Made by a program: the position numbers and the translations under genes
Notes under the pieces: model-generated
The model's input: only the letters and a program-made list of their open reading frames with translations
Told to the model about the DNA's origin: nothing
Databases searched by the model: none
Assembly: GCF_036178845.1 (NCBI RefSeq)
Contig: NZ_CP108070.1
Location: 682,001-746,000, forward strand
Direction of reading: 5' to 3'
Length of the DNA: 64,000 nucleotides
Source of the DNA: Streptomyces sp. NBC_00271
GTDB taxonomy: Bacteria; Actinomycetota; Actinomycetes; Streptomycetales; Streptomycetaceae
Part shown: positions 53,107 to 62,078 of the stretch, piece by piece
Layout: every line of letters starts with the position of its first letter
How positions within the stretch are numbered: position 1 is the stretch's first letter

Positions 53107-53895
53107 ATGCCCCATCTGACCTACTCCATCGACGACGGCCTCGCCACGCTGGTCCTGACCAACCCGCCGCAGAACCGCATCGACCCGCAGATGGCCACCG
53201 ACCTCGCCGAAGCGCTGGAGGCGATCGGCCACAGCGACGCCCGCGCGGTCCTGGTGCGCGCCGAGGGCCCGGACTTCAGCTTCGGCGGCGACATCGTCGA
53301 ATGGCCGGATACGGACATACGCGAACTGCGGACGCTCTTCGAGCGCTACATGCAGGTCTTCAACCAGCTCGAGCGGCTCCCGCTGCCGGTGATCGCCGCC
53401 GTCCACGGGCTGTGCTTCGGCGGCGGTCTGGAACTCGCGCTCCGCGCCGACGTGATCTTCGCCGGCGAGACGGCCCGCTTCGGCCACCCCGAACAGACCC
53501 TGGGCATCGTCACCCTGCTCGGCGGGATCTACCGGGTCGCCGAGCGTGCGGGCCGGGCACGCGCCGCGGAGTGGGCGCTCACCTCAGAGCAGGTGCCCGC
53601 CAGGGTCATGGCCGACGCGGGTGTCGTCAACCGGGTCGTCGCCGACGACACCCTGCTGGCCGAGGCCACCGCCTTCGCTCGCAAGACGGCCAAGGGACCC
53701 ACACGCGCCTACGCCGCACACAAGGCCCTGCTGCGCGCCTGGGCCGTCGGAGGCGTCTCCGCCGCGGACGAGGCGATGTTCGACATCGCCATGCCGCTGT
53801 TCGAAACCGACGACGTCAACAAGGGCCTCGCCTCCGCCGTCAAGGCCTTCAAGGCAAAGCAGCCCCGGCCCGCCGTCGACTTCCAGGGCCGCTGA
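53107..53895 (+). CDS. Enoyl-CoA hydratase/isomerase (crotonase) family protein
   Basis: A 262-residue crotonase: LTNPPQNRIDPQMATDLAEAL, the oxyanion loop FSFGGDIVEW, GLCFGGGLELALRADVIFA (first acidic residue) and FGHPEQTLGIVTLLGGIYRVAERAG (second Glu). Both family glutamates appear to be present. It likely hydrates, isomerises or hydrolyses an acyl-CoA formed from the pathway served by the preceding hydrolases. Starts 32 bp after the hydrolase stop. Confidence 0.9.
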   Translation: MPHLTYSIDDGLATLVLTNPPQNRIDPQMATDLAEALEAIGHSDARAVLVRAEGPDFSFGGDIVEWPDTDIRELRTLFERYMQVFNQLERLPLPVIAAVHGLCFGGGLELALRADVIFAGETARFGHPEQTLGIVTLLGGIYRVAERAGRARAAEWALTSEQVPARVMADAGVVNRVVADDTLLAEATAFARKTAKGPTRAYAAHKALLRAWAVGGVSAADEAMFDIAMPLFETDDVNKGLASAVKAFKAKQPRPAVDFQGR

Positions 53896-54141
53896 CCGGC
53901 CCCGGCCCACCCTCACCACCACAGAAGATCGCAGGCCCCCTCCCCCAGGCACCGCGCCGCCTGCCGCCGACAGCCCCGGCACCGAGGCCCGGCAGGGCGA
54001 CCGCGCCACGGCATGGGCCGGACCGGCCGCAAGGCCCCCGGCAGCACGTCAGCACGGCACCGGTACGACAGTGCACGGCGCCGACACGCCGCCCTGAGCG
54101 CCTGCCCGTCCCGGCCAGCCGGCCGCGAGCCACCACCAGTC

Positions 54142-55356
54142 ATGGAGAAACCCGGAGTGCATCCCCAGCCCCACCCCCCGCATCACAGGCGCCGCCAGCC
54201 CATCCGTATCTGGCTGCAGCCGTTCGTGATCGGCCTGGTCATCGTCTCGGCGTTCGTCAGCTGCTACGTCGGACTCATGCGCGACCCCCAGCCCCACCGG
54301 ATCCCGGTGGCGGTCACGGGACCGCAGCTGGCGAACAAGGTCCAGCAGGCTCTGGGCGACTCGATCGACGTCCGGCGCGCCGACTCCACCACCGAGGCAC
54401 TCGATGCGCTGCGCCACCGCGACATCGTGGCCGTGCTCGGCACCAGCCCCCACGGCAAGGACCTGAAACTCGACGTCGCAAGCGCGAACGGCCTCTCCAC
54501 GACCACCGCGGTCACCAAACTCGTCACCGCCTACGCACACGGTGCCGACCAGCACCTCAGCGTCTCCGACATCGTGCCGCTCGACCGGTATGACGCCCGC
54601 GGCCTGGCCGGGTTCTATGTGTCCTTCGGGGTGACCCTCTCCGGCTTCGCCCTCGCCCAGAACGTCGTGGGACTCAGCAGCCTGCTCCACCTGCGGCACC
54701 GTTTCACCCTGATGGCCGTGTTCGCCGCAGCGTCGGGCCTTGTCGCGGCCGCCATCGCCGGCCCCGTCCTCGGCGCCATCCCCGCACCGTATCTCCCCCT
54801 CGCCTTCGTCCTCGCCCTGCTGGCCGCCGCCGCAGCTTTCACCACGAAAATGCTGGCCACCTACGTCGGCCCCCTCGGTATCCCCCTCGCCACCCTGCTG
54901 CTGCTGACCGTCGGCAACTCCACCAGCGGCGCGACCATCGGCACCGACCTGATGCCCAGCGGAGCCCGGACCGTGTCGGCACTGCTGCCCCCCGGCGCCG
55001 CCGTCCGCGCCATCGCCGACCTCAGCTATTTCCAGAGCTCCCACCTCCTCGCCCCGCTCGCGACACTCATCCTGTGGGCCGCGGGTTCCGCAGTCCTGCT
55101 GGCCTTCCGCACCACCAAACAACGCCCGGCGGCCCCCGCATCGCCCCAGCCCCAGACCGCTCCGACCCCGCACCGGTCCGGAGAAGACCGCCCCACACCA
55201 CACCGGGCCACCACCGACCACACCCCCACAACCCACTGGGCCGACACCGACGAAAGACACTCCGCACCAGGCATCAGCACCACACGGCACCCGGCGTTCA
55301 CCGTGCCGCCGAAAGAGCCCGACACGATGCTGAAAGCTTCGTCCGATTGCGTCTGA
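54142..55356 (+). CDS. Multi-pass membrane protein (DUF3533/ABC-2-permease-like)
   Basis: A 404-residue membrane protein. One N-terminal segment (about 22-46, WLQPFVIGLVIVSAFVSCYVGLM) precedes an extracytoplasmic domain (about 50-150, RIPVAVTGPQLANKVQQALGDSIDVRRADSTTEALDALRHRDIVAVL). About five further segments and a long Pro/Thr/His-rich tail follow. The arrangement resembles DUF3533/YhgE/ABC-2-type export proteins. ATG at 54142 follows a weak ribosome site; an in-frame start at 54013 is possible. It is 246 bp after the crotonase gene. Confidence 0.75.
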   Translation: MEKPGVHPQPHPPHHRRRQPIRIWLQPFVIGLVIVSAFVSCYVGLMRDPQPHRIPVAVTGPQLANKVQQALGDSIDVRRADSTTEALDALRHRDIVAVLGTSPHGKDLKLDVASANGLSTTTAVTKLVTAYAHGADQHLSVSDIVPLDRYDARGLAGFYVSFGVTLSGFALAQNVVGLSSLLHLRHRFTLMAVFAAASGLVAAAIAGPVLGAIPAPYLPLAFVLALLAAAAAFTTKMLATYVGPLGIPLATLLLLTVGNSTSGATIGTDLMPSGARTVSALLPPGAAVRAIADLSYFQSSHLLAPLATLILWAAGSAVLLAFRTTKQRPAAPASPQPQTAPTPHRSGEDRPTPHRATTDHTPTTHWADTDERHSAPGISTTRHPAFTVPPKEPDTMLKASSDCV

Positions 55357-55756
55357 CCGATGTGACGACAACGAGGAGTACGCCACGGCACCACCAGCAC
55401 GCCCACCCGCCCCGGTCAGGTGCGGACATCTGCCGAGGAGCCGATCTCGGTGCACGCGTCGACGTTGCGCACAAGTCGCTGACGCTGCGCCGTGGAGCAC
55501 GCACCGTTCTCGTTCGCCCTTGGTAACTGCCACGACCCGGACGGAACTACGGATGACGTCAGCGCGGCTGACTGCCGCTCACGCTCCGGCCGCGATGGTC
55601 CGTAGCGTGCGAACCTGGAATGCGTCGAAACGTCTGACCCCTGTGCCGTCACAACACACTCTTGCTACCGGATCGGTCTTCTCCGGACGCCCGTTCGCCT
55701 CCTTCCCCCGCGGGCGGCTGGACACGGCCGCGTGGCAAAAAATGGGAGGATTCCGC
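55357..55756. other. Intergenic region, no gene recognised
   Basis: About 400 bp between the membrane protein and the 2-hydroxyacid dehydrogenase. Open frames are short and without motifs. The right end has the dehydrogenase ribosome site (GGGAGGA). Confidence 0.45.
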
Positions 55757-56698
55757 ATGAGAATCGCGATTCTGGACGACTATCAAGGCGTTGCGCTGCG
55801 CCTGGCCGACTGGGATTCGCTCCACGCCGAGGTGCGCGTCTTCACTGAAGCCTTCGAAAACGAGGAGGCGGTTGTGACGGCGCTCGCCGAGTATGAGGTA
55901 GTCGTAGCCATGCGAGAGCGGACCCCCTTTCCGCCCTCAACCCTGAATAGGTTGCCAAGTCTGAAGTTGCTCGTCACCACCGGGCCGGTCAACGCGGCAA
56001 TCGATCTGGATGCCGCACACCGTTTGGGTATCACCGTGTGCGGTACGGGGTATTTCTCGTACCCGACGGTTGAGCTCACCTGGGGGCTCATTCTTTCCGC
56101 GGCACGCTTGATCCCACAACAGGTGGACTCCGTTCGTCGAGGTGGATGGCAAGAGGGGCTGGGGTCGAGCCTCAGGGGAGCCACTCTGGGAGTTCTGGGC
56201 CTCGGACGATTGGGGACTGCGGTAGCGGAGATTGGGCGCGCTTTCGGCATGCGGACCATTGCCTGGAGCAAGAACCTGACACCCGCGGACGCGCAGGCGA
56301 AAGGAACGACATACGTATCGCGAGACGAATTGTTCACACGCTCCGATGTATTGAGTATTCACGTAGTACTCAGTGAGCGCACTCGAGGCCTCGTCGGTGA
56401 GCGCGAACTGGGCCTCATGAAGTCGACGGCGATCTTGGTGAACACCTCGCGCGGGCCCGTGGTGGACGAGGCGGCGCTGCTCAGGGCGTTGGTCGAGAAG
56501 AGGATCGGGTCAGCGGCGCTGGATGTCTTCGATCGCGAACCCCTTCCGGCCGATCATCCTCTGCGTTCACTGAGCAATGCTGTGGTGACACCTCATATCG
56601 GCTACGTAAGTCGGGATCTGTACGAGGTCTTCTATCGGGACGCGGTCGAGGACATCGCCGCATGGAATGCCGGGACGCCTGTTCGCACGCTGTCTTGA
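55757..56698 (+). CDS. D-isomer-specific 2-hydroxyacid dehydrogenase
   Basis: A 313-residue NAD-dependent dehydrogenase. The catalytic trio is visible: Arg in NTSRGPVVDEAALL, Glu in DVFDREPLP and His in TPHIGYVS. The NAD loop reads LGVLGLGRLGTAVAEIG. It should interconvert a 2-keto acid and a D-2-hydroxy acid. Codon use is visibly less G/C at third positions than its neighbours (GTAGTCGTAGCC, GTATTGAGTATTCACGTAGT), which suggests a different origin or recent transfer. ATG at 55757, GGGAGGA upstream. Confidence 0.92.
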   Translation: MRIAILDDYQGVALRLADWDSLHAEVRVFTEAFENEEAVVTALAEYEVVVAMRERTPFPPSTLNRLPSLKLLVTTGPVNAAIDLDAAHRLGITVCGTGYFSYPTVELTWGLILSAARLIPQQVDSVRRGGWQEGLGSSLRGATLGVLGLGRLGTAVAEIGRAFGMRTIAWSKNLTPADAQAKGTTYVSRDELFTRSDVLSIHVVLSERTRGLVGERELGLMKSTAILVNTSRGPVVDEAALLRALVEKRIGSAALDVFDREPLPADHPLRSLSNAVVTPHIGYVSRDLYEVFYRDAVEDIAAWNAGTPVRTLS

Positions 56699-57233
56699 CG
56701 GTGCGCATGGCCGCAGCTGGAGTGTTGCAGCACTACCGGCGGGCCCGGTTGGTACCGACGACGTCCTGGGCCGGCCACCCCGCAAGTCATGGCAGTTTTC
56801 ATTTCCTCCGTTGGGCTGGCCTGCGCCCCACCTTGCAAGCGACGTGATCCGCAGACGGATGGCGTGCATCGGCTCATGAGGACGCACCACGCAAGCCAGC
56901 CGGCATAGGTGGCCGCCCCCGCGTACTGCTCGCCTGGCCAGTCCGGTTACTCGTGGTCACCAAGGCGCCGGAACCACGTGCCCCACATGATGCGGTGCCG
57001 TTTCTGATGCGAAACCCTGGGTTGAGTCCCCGGTTGCTCGTCAGACGGCGAGCGGCGCCGGTGTTCGGGCTGTGTCGGTCGCGCGGCTGCTTCCTGGGAA
57101 GGGGCGCCATGGGCTTGCAGAGTTCGGAGTCAAGCTGCAGACCGCCTCTCCCTCTACTGGCTGGAGGTCTCCAGATACGGGGCCCGCGGTTCCTTCGGCA
57201 CGGCGGAAACTTACGAAAGCGAGGTGTCCGGCC
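56699..57233. other. Intergenic region, no gene recognised
   Basis: About 530 bp with only short frames and no motif. It separates the less GC-rich dehydrogenase gene from the SDR/lipoamide dehydrogenase pair. Confidence 0.45.
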
Positions 57234-57932
57234 ATGGAGGTCAAAGGATCGGTCGCGCTGGTGACCGGCGCGAACAGGGGGATCGGACTGGCGTTCACCC
57301 GTGCTCTGCTCGCCGAGGGCGCAGCCAAGGTGTATGCGGGCGTCCGCGACCCCGAGAGCGTCCGGGAGCCGGGGGTCGAGGCACTGCGTCTCGATGTCAC
57401 CGACGAGGACCAGATCGCGGCTGCGGCGGTGGCGGCGTCCGACGCGACCATCGTGATCAACAACGCCGGCATCCAGGCCGGGCCTAGCCTGCTGGAGGGA
57501 TCTCTGGAGGGCGCGCGGCGCGAGCTGGAGGTGAACTACCTGGGCACCTGGGCGGTCTCGCGGGCCTTCGCTCCGGTGCTCGCGGCCAACGGCGGCGGAG
57601 CTCTGGTGAACATGCTGTCGGTGGCGTCGTGGCGGGTGAACAAGCGGTGGCCCAGCTATGCGGCGTCGAAGGCTGCCGAGTGGTCGCTGACCAATGCATT
57701 GCGCGTTGGTCTGCGACAGCAGGGGACGCTGGTCGTCGGGGTGCATGTGGGCTTTGTGGACACCGACGCCACCGTGGGTCTCGACGTGCCGAAGGTGCCG
57801 GCTGCGGAGGTGGCGTCGCAGACCATGGACGCGATCAGCCGCGATGTGCCCGAGGTGTTGGTCGACGAGGTCTCCCGCCGGGTGCGCGCGGCGTTGTCCG
57901 GCCCAGTGGAGCTCCTGGATCCAGAGCCGTGA
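57234..57932 (+). CDS. Short-chain dehydrogenase (SDR), paralogue of the gene at 60833
   Basis: A 232-residue classical SDR: cofactor loop VTGANRGIG, NNAG, catalytic Ser in MLSVASW and YAASK (Tyr/Lys). It resembles the SDR at 60833 over its whole length (RGIG...L..GA.KVYA..RDP..V, A..VTDP/E, VINNAG, ASY/GPSLL, VHVGFVDTDATV / LHVGYVDTDLAA, EVL.DEV.R.V.A.LSG). It is followed 51 bp later by a lipoamide dehydrogenase gene. Substrate unknown. Confidence 0.9.
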   Translation: MEVKGSVALVTGANRGIGLAFTRALLAEGAAKVYAGVRDPESVREPGVEALRLDVTDEDQIAAAAVAASDATIVINNAGIQAGPSLLEGSLEGARRELEVNYLGTWAVSRAFAPVLAANGGGALVNMLSVASWRVNKRWPSYAASKAAEWSLTNALRVGLRQQGTLVVGVHVGFVDTDATVGLDVPKVPAAEVASQTMDAISRDVPEVLVDEVSRRVRAALSGPVELLDPEP

Positions 57933-57983
57933 ACAGCGACGGCGGGATTGCCCAAGGCCATCCGACGCCAATGGAGAGGTGGA

Positions 57984-59381
57984 ATGGACACTGACTTCGA
58001 TGTCGTCGTCCTGGGTGCGGGCCCCGGCGGATATGTGGCTGCCATCCGCGCCGCGCAGCTGGGGCTTCGTACGGCCATCGTGGAGGGCCGCTTCTGGGGC
58101 GGGGTGTGCCTGAACATCGGCTGCATTCCCGCCAAGGCGCTGCTGCGCAACGCCGAGGTCGCACAGTTGATCCTGCACGACGCGGAGAAGTTCGGCGTAA
58201 GGATCAACGGGGACGTGAGCCTGGACTATCACAGCGCCTACGAGCGGAGCCGGGTGGTGGCCGACGGCCGCGCCAAGGGCGTCGGCTATCTCATGCGCAA
58301 GAACAAGATCGCCCAGTTCGAGGGCAAAGGCACCTTCATCGACCCGCACACGATGCAAGTGCGCCTGCGCGACGGCGAGGCGACGCTCTCCTTCGGCTCC
58401 TGCGTCATCGCCACCGGCGCGACCGTGAAGCTGCTTCCCGGCACGACATTGGGCAAGCGCGTCGTGACGTTCGAAGAGCAGATCCTCTCCGACAGCCTTC
58501 CATCGAGCCTGATCATCGCCGGAGCAGGCGCCATCGGCGTCGAGTTCGCTTACCTGCTGCGGTCCTACGGTGTCGAGGTGACGCTGGTCGAATACCTCAG
58601 TCGGATCGCACCGCTGGAGGACGAGGAGGTGTCGGCTGAGCTCACCAAGCGGTTCAAGCGACAGGGAATCCGCGTCTTGACCTCCGCCCGCGTTGAGTCC
58701 ATCGAAGAGGCCGCGGAGCGTGTCCGTGTAGTGGTCCGGCAGGGCGACGAACAACAGGTCCTGGAGGCCGAGAGGGTCCTGCAAGCCACGGGATTCCAGC
58801 CGCGTACGGCCGGTTATGGGCTGGCCTCCGCGGGGGTACGGCTGACCGACCGCGGTGCGATCGACGTGGACGGCCATTGCCGCACCAGCCGACCGCACAT
58901 CTACGCCATCGGCGATGTCACCGCGAAGTTGATGCTCGCCCACGCCGCCGAGGCGATGGGTGTCATCGCCGCGGAGAGCATCGCCGGTGTGGAGACGATG
59001 GAGCTCGACTACCGGATGGTTCCCCGCGCGACCTTCTGTCAGCCCCAGATCGCCAGCTTCGGTTGGACGGAGAGCGAGGCCCGTGACGAGGGATTCGACG
59101 TCCGGGTGGCGAAGTTCCCGTTCACGGCCAACGCCAAGGCACACGGGTTCGGCGACACGGTCGGTTTCGTGAAACTGGTGAGTGACGCGCGCTACGGGGA
59201 ACTGCTCGGCGCCCATCTGATCGGCCCGGACGTGACCGAGCTGCTCCCGGAGCTGACCCTCGCTCAGAAATGGGACCTCACGGTGACCGAGCTCATCAGG
59301 AACGTCCACGCACATCCGACTCTGAGTGAGGCGGTCCAGGACGCCCTCCACGGCCTCGCCGGCCACATGATCAACCTGTGA
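57984..59381 (+). CDS. lpdA: Dihydrolipoyl dehydrogenase (E3)
   Basis: A 465-residue FAD disulfide reductase: FAD loop [17 protein letters not shown], redox-active pair [19 protein letters not shown] loop [17 protein letters not shown] and dimer-interface His/Glu in [13 protein letters not shown] at 57984 with GGAGAGG upstream. E3 reoxidises lipoyl groups of 2-oxoacid dehydrogenases or the glycine cleavage system, but no E1/E2 or lipoyl-protein gene is nearby, so it is an orphan copy beside an SDR. Might serve a mercuric-reductase-like or other disulfide role; family assignment firm. Confidence 0.92.
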   Translation: MDTDFDVVVLGAGPGGYVAAIRAAQLGLRTAIVEGRFWGGVCLNIGCIPAKALLRNAEVAQLILHDAEKFGVRINGDVSLDYHSAYERSRVVADGRAKGVGYLMRKNKIAQFEGKGTFIDPHTMQVRLRDGEATLSFGSCVIATGATVKLLPGTTLGKRVVTFEEQILSDSLPSSLIIAGAGAIGVEFAYLLRSYGVEVTLVEYLSRIAPLEDEEVSAELTKRFKRQGIRVLTSARVESIEEAAERVRVVVRQGDEQQVLEAERVLQATGFQPRTAGYGLASAGVRLTDRGAIDVDGHCRTSRPHIYAIGDVTAKLMLAHAAEAMGVIAAESIAGVETMELDYRMVPRATFCQPQIASFGWTESEARDEGFDVRVAKFPFTANAKAHGFGDTVGFVKLVSDARYGELLGAHLIGPDVTELLPELTLAQKWDLTVTELIRNVHAHPTLSEAVQDALHGLAGHMINL

Positions 59382-59465
59382 ACTTACGGTACTTGCCTGG
59401 TCTCAGCTGGAGACCGCCGGCGCTTCGCCACGCGGCTCAGCCCGGCGAGCAGTGAAGGGCGATCC

Positions 59466-60530
59466 TCACCCGCTTCCCGGGACGACTTCGCATCCGCCTT
59501 CACCGACGACGTCGAACTCACGCTGTTGACCACCGGCAGTGCCTTCGTGGGGCTGAAGGCGGTTCAGGTGGCTGTGAGCCTCGTGGACGGCGGCGCGCCC
59601 GGCTTCCAGTGCGGTTTCGAGGAGGTCGCCCTGGCGAGCCAGGCGGCCGACCGGCGGTGTGCCCGGGGCGGGGCGGATCGAGACGATCGTCGGGTGGCGG
59701 GCCAGGGAGGCGTCGTCTTCGGCCAGGCGTGCCTCGCGGTCGAGGAACACCCTGCGCAAGGCCGCGGGCTCACGGCGCAGCAAAGTCCTGGCGATGACCG
59801 GGGCGGAGCGCGAGGGGCGCGCCGCGTCGATCGCACGCCGGGATCGCAGCACCATGACATGGGTCGCGCCCTGGGCCAGTGCGGTTCGGTAGGGCACGGA
59901 TTCGGAGATGCCCGCGTCGTAGAACCGGCGCCCGCGCAGCATCACGGGGTCGCCCGCCAGGAGCGGCAGGGCGGCGCTGGCCCGCAATGCGAGGCGCAAC
60001 TCCGCGGCGTCGCCGATGAAGGGCCGCAGGTCGGTGGACTGCCCGGTGGCGGCGTCGGTGGCCAGCGGGTGGTACTCGATATCGCCGGCCAGGATCGAGG
60101 CGAAGTCCATCGGCGCGAAGTCCTGGTCGCCGTAGCGGTAGAGCACCTCGTAGAAGGCGTGGAGGTCTACGAGTGGCCGCCCGCGCAGAGGGTTCGAGTG
60201 CCGGATCGCCGTTCTGGCGTAGCGGGGATGCGCCCAGAAGCGCAGCGACTGCGGGCTGCTGCTCAGCAGCCACGCTCCGGACGCGGCGCCGGCGGAGGCG
60301 CCGTAGACGGCGTCGAAGCCATTGGTCAGCCCGAGTTCGTGCAGCGCCAGGGCCATCCCGCCGGCGATGATGCCGCGCATCCCGCCGCCCTCGATGGCCA
60401 GTGCGACGCGGTACCCGTCGGCGCGTGCCCCGGGCCGGCTGTCGGCCTGTGCGCGCTCGGTGAGCACGCGCCAGACCGGGTGCGGCCCCTCGGGCTCTGT
60501 CTCCACAGCAGGTGTGGCAGTCGTCGTCAT
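59466..60530 (-). CDS. Patatin-like phospholipase
   Basis: A 354-residue patatin-fold serine hydrolase: oxyanion glycines GGGMRG (48-53), nucleophile Ser79 in GASAG, and catalytic Asp in FYDAGISE. It has the RssA/bacterial patatin arrangement (VALAIEGGGMRGIIAGGMALALHELG...FDAVYGASAGA). Patatins cleave acyl chains from membrane or storage lipids; no signal peptide is seen. The start is placed at ATG 60530; GTG 60539 is an alternative. It is the last of three minus-strand genes (SDR, small ORF, patatin). Confidence 0.88.
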   Translation of the reverse strand: MTTTATPAVETEPEGPHPVWRVLTERAQADSRPGARADGYRVALAIEGGGMRGIIAGGMALALHELGLTNGFDAVYGASAGAASGAWLLSSSPQSLRFWAHPRYARTAIRHSNPLRGRPLVDLHAFYEVLYRYGDQDFAPMDFASILAGDIEYHPLATDAATGQSTDLRPFIGDAAELRLALRASAALPLLAGDPVMLRGRRFYDAGISESVPYRTALAQGATHVMVLRSRRAIDAARPSRSAPVIARTLLRREPAALRRVFLDREARLAEDDASLARHPTIVSIRPAPGTPPVGRLARQGDLLETALEAGRAAVHEAHSHLNRLQPHEGTAGGQQREFDVVGEGGCEVVPGSG

Positions 60531-60625
60531 CGTGGTCACGGCTCCAGGGGACGGCTCGGGGTCGGGATCTGCGCACAGGATCGGGAACGGCGCGGCGTGC
60601 GCGCCGCCACGGTGTTGCGCGGCTG

Positions 60626-60778
60626 CTACTGGCCGATCTTGGGGGTGATGACGGCCGTGGCCAAGTGCCACAGCGTGCGGCGGTTCTCCCAGCCGGGGTA
60701 GAGATGGACCATCCGAGCGACGATGTCGGCGGTGGTGGTTTCCTCGGCGAACGTCTGTGTGCTGGTTGCGGAGTTCAT
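60626..60778 (-). CDS. Small protein, 50 aa, between SDR and patatin genes
   Basis: A minus-strand ORF, ATG at 60778 to TAG at 60626. It starts 55 bp after the SDR stop and ends 95 bp before the patatin start. A GAGAAGG stretch lies upstream. The protein has a Thr-rich N-terminus (NSATSTQTFAEETTTADIV) and a basic/aromatic C-terminal half (RMVHLYPGWENRRTLWHLA). Codon use is typical for the window. The family is unknown; conserved length and operon position would argue for a real gene. Confidence 0.55.
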   Translation of the reverse strand: MNSATSTQTFAEETTTADIVARMVHLYPGWENRRTLWHLATAVITPKIGQ

Positions 60779-60832
60779 GGCTTGCGTCCTTCTCCGCAGT
60801 GGCTTTCGAGGCCCGACTTGGGCTCAGAGTGA

Positions 60833-61534
60833 TCAGTGCGCAAGCTGCGGGTAGAGCGCACCGAGGTCGCCGGACAAGCCGGCCTTGACCTGGCGGGTCA
60901 CCTCGTCGGCCAGCACCTCATAAGCGTCGGCTTCGACGCCGTCCAGGGCCAGCGCGGCGACGCTTGCGGGGGACGACTTGGGGGCATCGACGCGTGCGGC
61001 CAGGTCGGTGTCGACGTAGCCGACGTGCAGTCCGGTGACGTTGATGCCGCGGGGCTTGAGGTCCAGGCGCAGGGAGTTGGTCTGGGACCAGAACGCGGCC
61101 TTGGACGCGCTGTAGGAGCCGCCGAGGGCGATCCAGGACACAACCGAGTGCACATTGAGCAGGTGGCCGCCGCCGTTGGCCTCGATGATCGGGACAAAGG
61201 CCCTGGTGGTGAGCAGCGGTCCGTAGAAGTTGGTCTCGAACTCGCGGCGTACGTCCTCGATCGGCGACGTCAAGTAGGAGGCGGCGACGGCCGCACCCGC
61301 GTTGTTGATCAGGATCGTGACGTCCGGCGCGGCCGCCGCGGCGGCGGCCACCGAGGCCGGGTCGGTGACCTCGAGGGCCAGCGCGACGGCATCGGGGTGG
61401 GTGACGGTCCTGGGGTCGCGGGCGGTGGCGTACACCTTCTTGGCGCCCCGCGTGTACAAGTCTTCGACCAGGGCCTTGCCGATGCCCCTGCTGCCCCCGG
61501 TGACCAGGACGGTCGAGCCCGCGATTGCGGTCAT
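60833..61534 (-). CDS. Short-chain dehydrogenase (SDR)
   Basis: A 233-residue classical SDR: VTGGSRGIG, NNAG, Ser in VHSVVSW and YSASK. ATG at 61534. The promoter region just upstream carries two near-identical AAAC(C/T)GATCGGTT palindromes, so a TetR-family repressor probably controls this gene and those downstream (small ORF, patatin). It is a paralogue of the SDR at 57234. Confidence 0.92.
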   Translation of the reverse strand: MTAIAGSTVLVTGGSRGIGKALVEDLYTRGAKKVYATARDPRTVTHPDAVALALEVTDPASVAAAAAAAPDVTILINNAGAAVAASYLTSPIEDVRREFETNFYGPLLTTRAFVPIIEANGGGHLLNVHSVVSWIALGGSYSASKAAFWSQTNSLRLDLKPRGINVTGLHVGYVDTDLAARVDAPKSSPASVAALALDGVEADAYEVLADEVTRQVKAGLSGDLGALYPQLAH

Positions 61535-61557
61535 GCGCCTTCTCCCCAAACAATGGA

Positions 61558-61595
61558 AACCGATCGGTTCCAGATCACCGTAAACTGATCGGTTT
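61558..61595. promoter_or_regulatory. Two TetR-type operator palindromes upstream of the SDR
   Basis: AACCGATCGGTT (61558-61569, perfect) and AAACTGATCGGTTT (61582-61595, one mismatch). Their centres are 25 bp apart, within 65 bp of the SDR start. Such sites are typical of TetR-family repressor pairs. Confidence 0.75.
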
Positions 61596-61784
61596 CCACG
61601 GGCAAGTCGACGACGTTCCCTGGCCGGCATGTACGTGAGGTCCCCCACTGACGCCCCACGACCCACGCCCCACGACCCACAAGGCATGCGTTTGACCCGG
61701 CACTTGTGACGCGGTGCCGGCCCATCCGTCCTTGATGGCCGACGTCGCACTGAGGCGGCCGCGCTGTCGAAGGCGTTAGGCGCG

Positions 61785-61990
61785 GCCTTCCCGCGGGCTG
61801 ATCCAGCCGCTGGTCAGCGGGCCTGGCACTTGCCACTGGGATTCAGGGCATGACCGCCTGTAGCTGCGCTTCAACCCGGCCTGCTCGTTGGGGAACGGCC
61901 CGCGTGCCTTGTCGACGGAGGTCAGACCTCCCGGCGGATGCGCGCGTTGACCGACTCGATCACGTGTGCCGTGCAGACAATGCGGCGGTC
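61785..61990 (-). pseudogene. IS256/Mutator-type transposase remnant
   Basis: On the minus strand VIESVNARIRRE and, after a short insertion and a frame change, ARGPFPNEQAGLKR are read. They match the C-terminal (AVESVNARIRRAV.ARGHFPNEQAALK) region of IS256-family transposases, in the right order. The catalytic DDE part is missing. The remainder of 61600-62072 has no recognisable gene. Confidence 0.7.
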
Positions 61991-62078
61991 GCGGTCACGG
62001 GGCCTGGTTCACGCGGTCGACCATCGAGGTGCGCGGACGCAGTCGGCGGCGGGCCGGGCGCTTCGACGGAGGTCAGAC
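61912..62078. repeat. 16-bp direct repeat across the IS256 remnant flank and tetR 3' end
   Basis: TCGACGGAGGTCAGAC at 61912-61927 and again at 62063-62078. The second copy overlaps the TetR stop codon and its last codons. The repeat is 151 bp apart and looks like a short duplication accompanying insertion or deletion. Confidence 0.7.

Noticed and set aside
56874..59366. 830-codon open frame on the minus strand over the SDR and lipoamide dehydrogenase genes
   Set aside because: It is the reverse shadow of GC-rich coding DNA; its translation is Arg/His/Gln-rich without domains, whereas the plus strand has complete FAD and NAD motifs.
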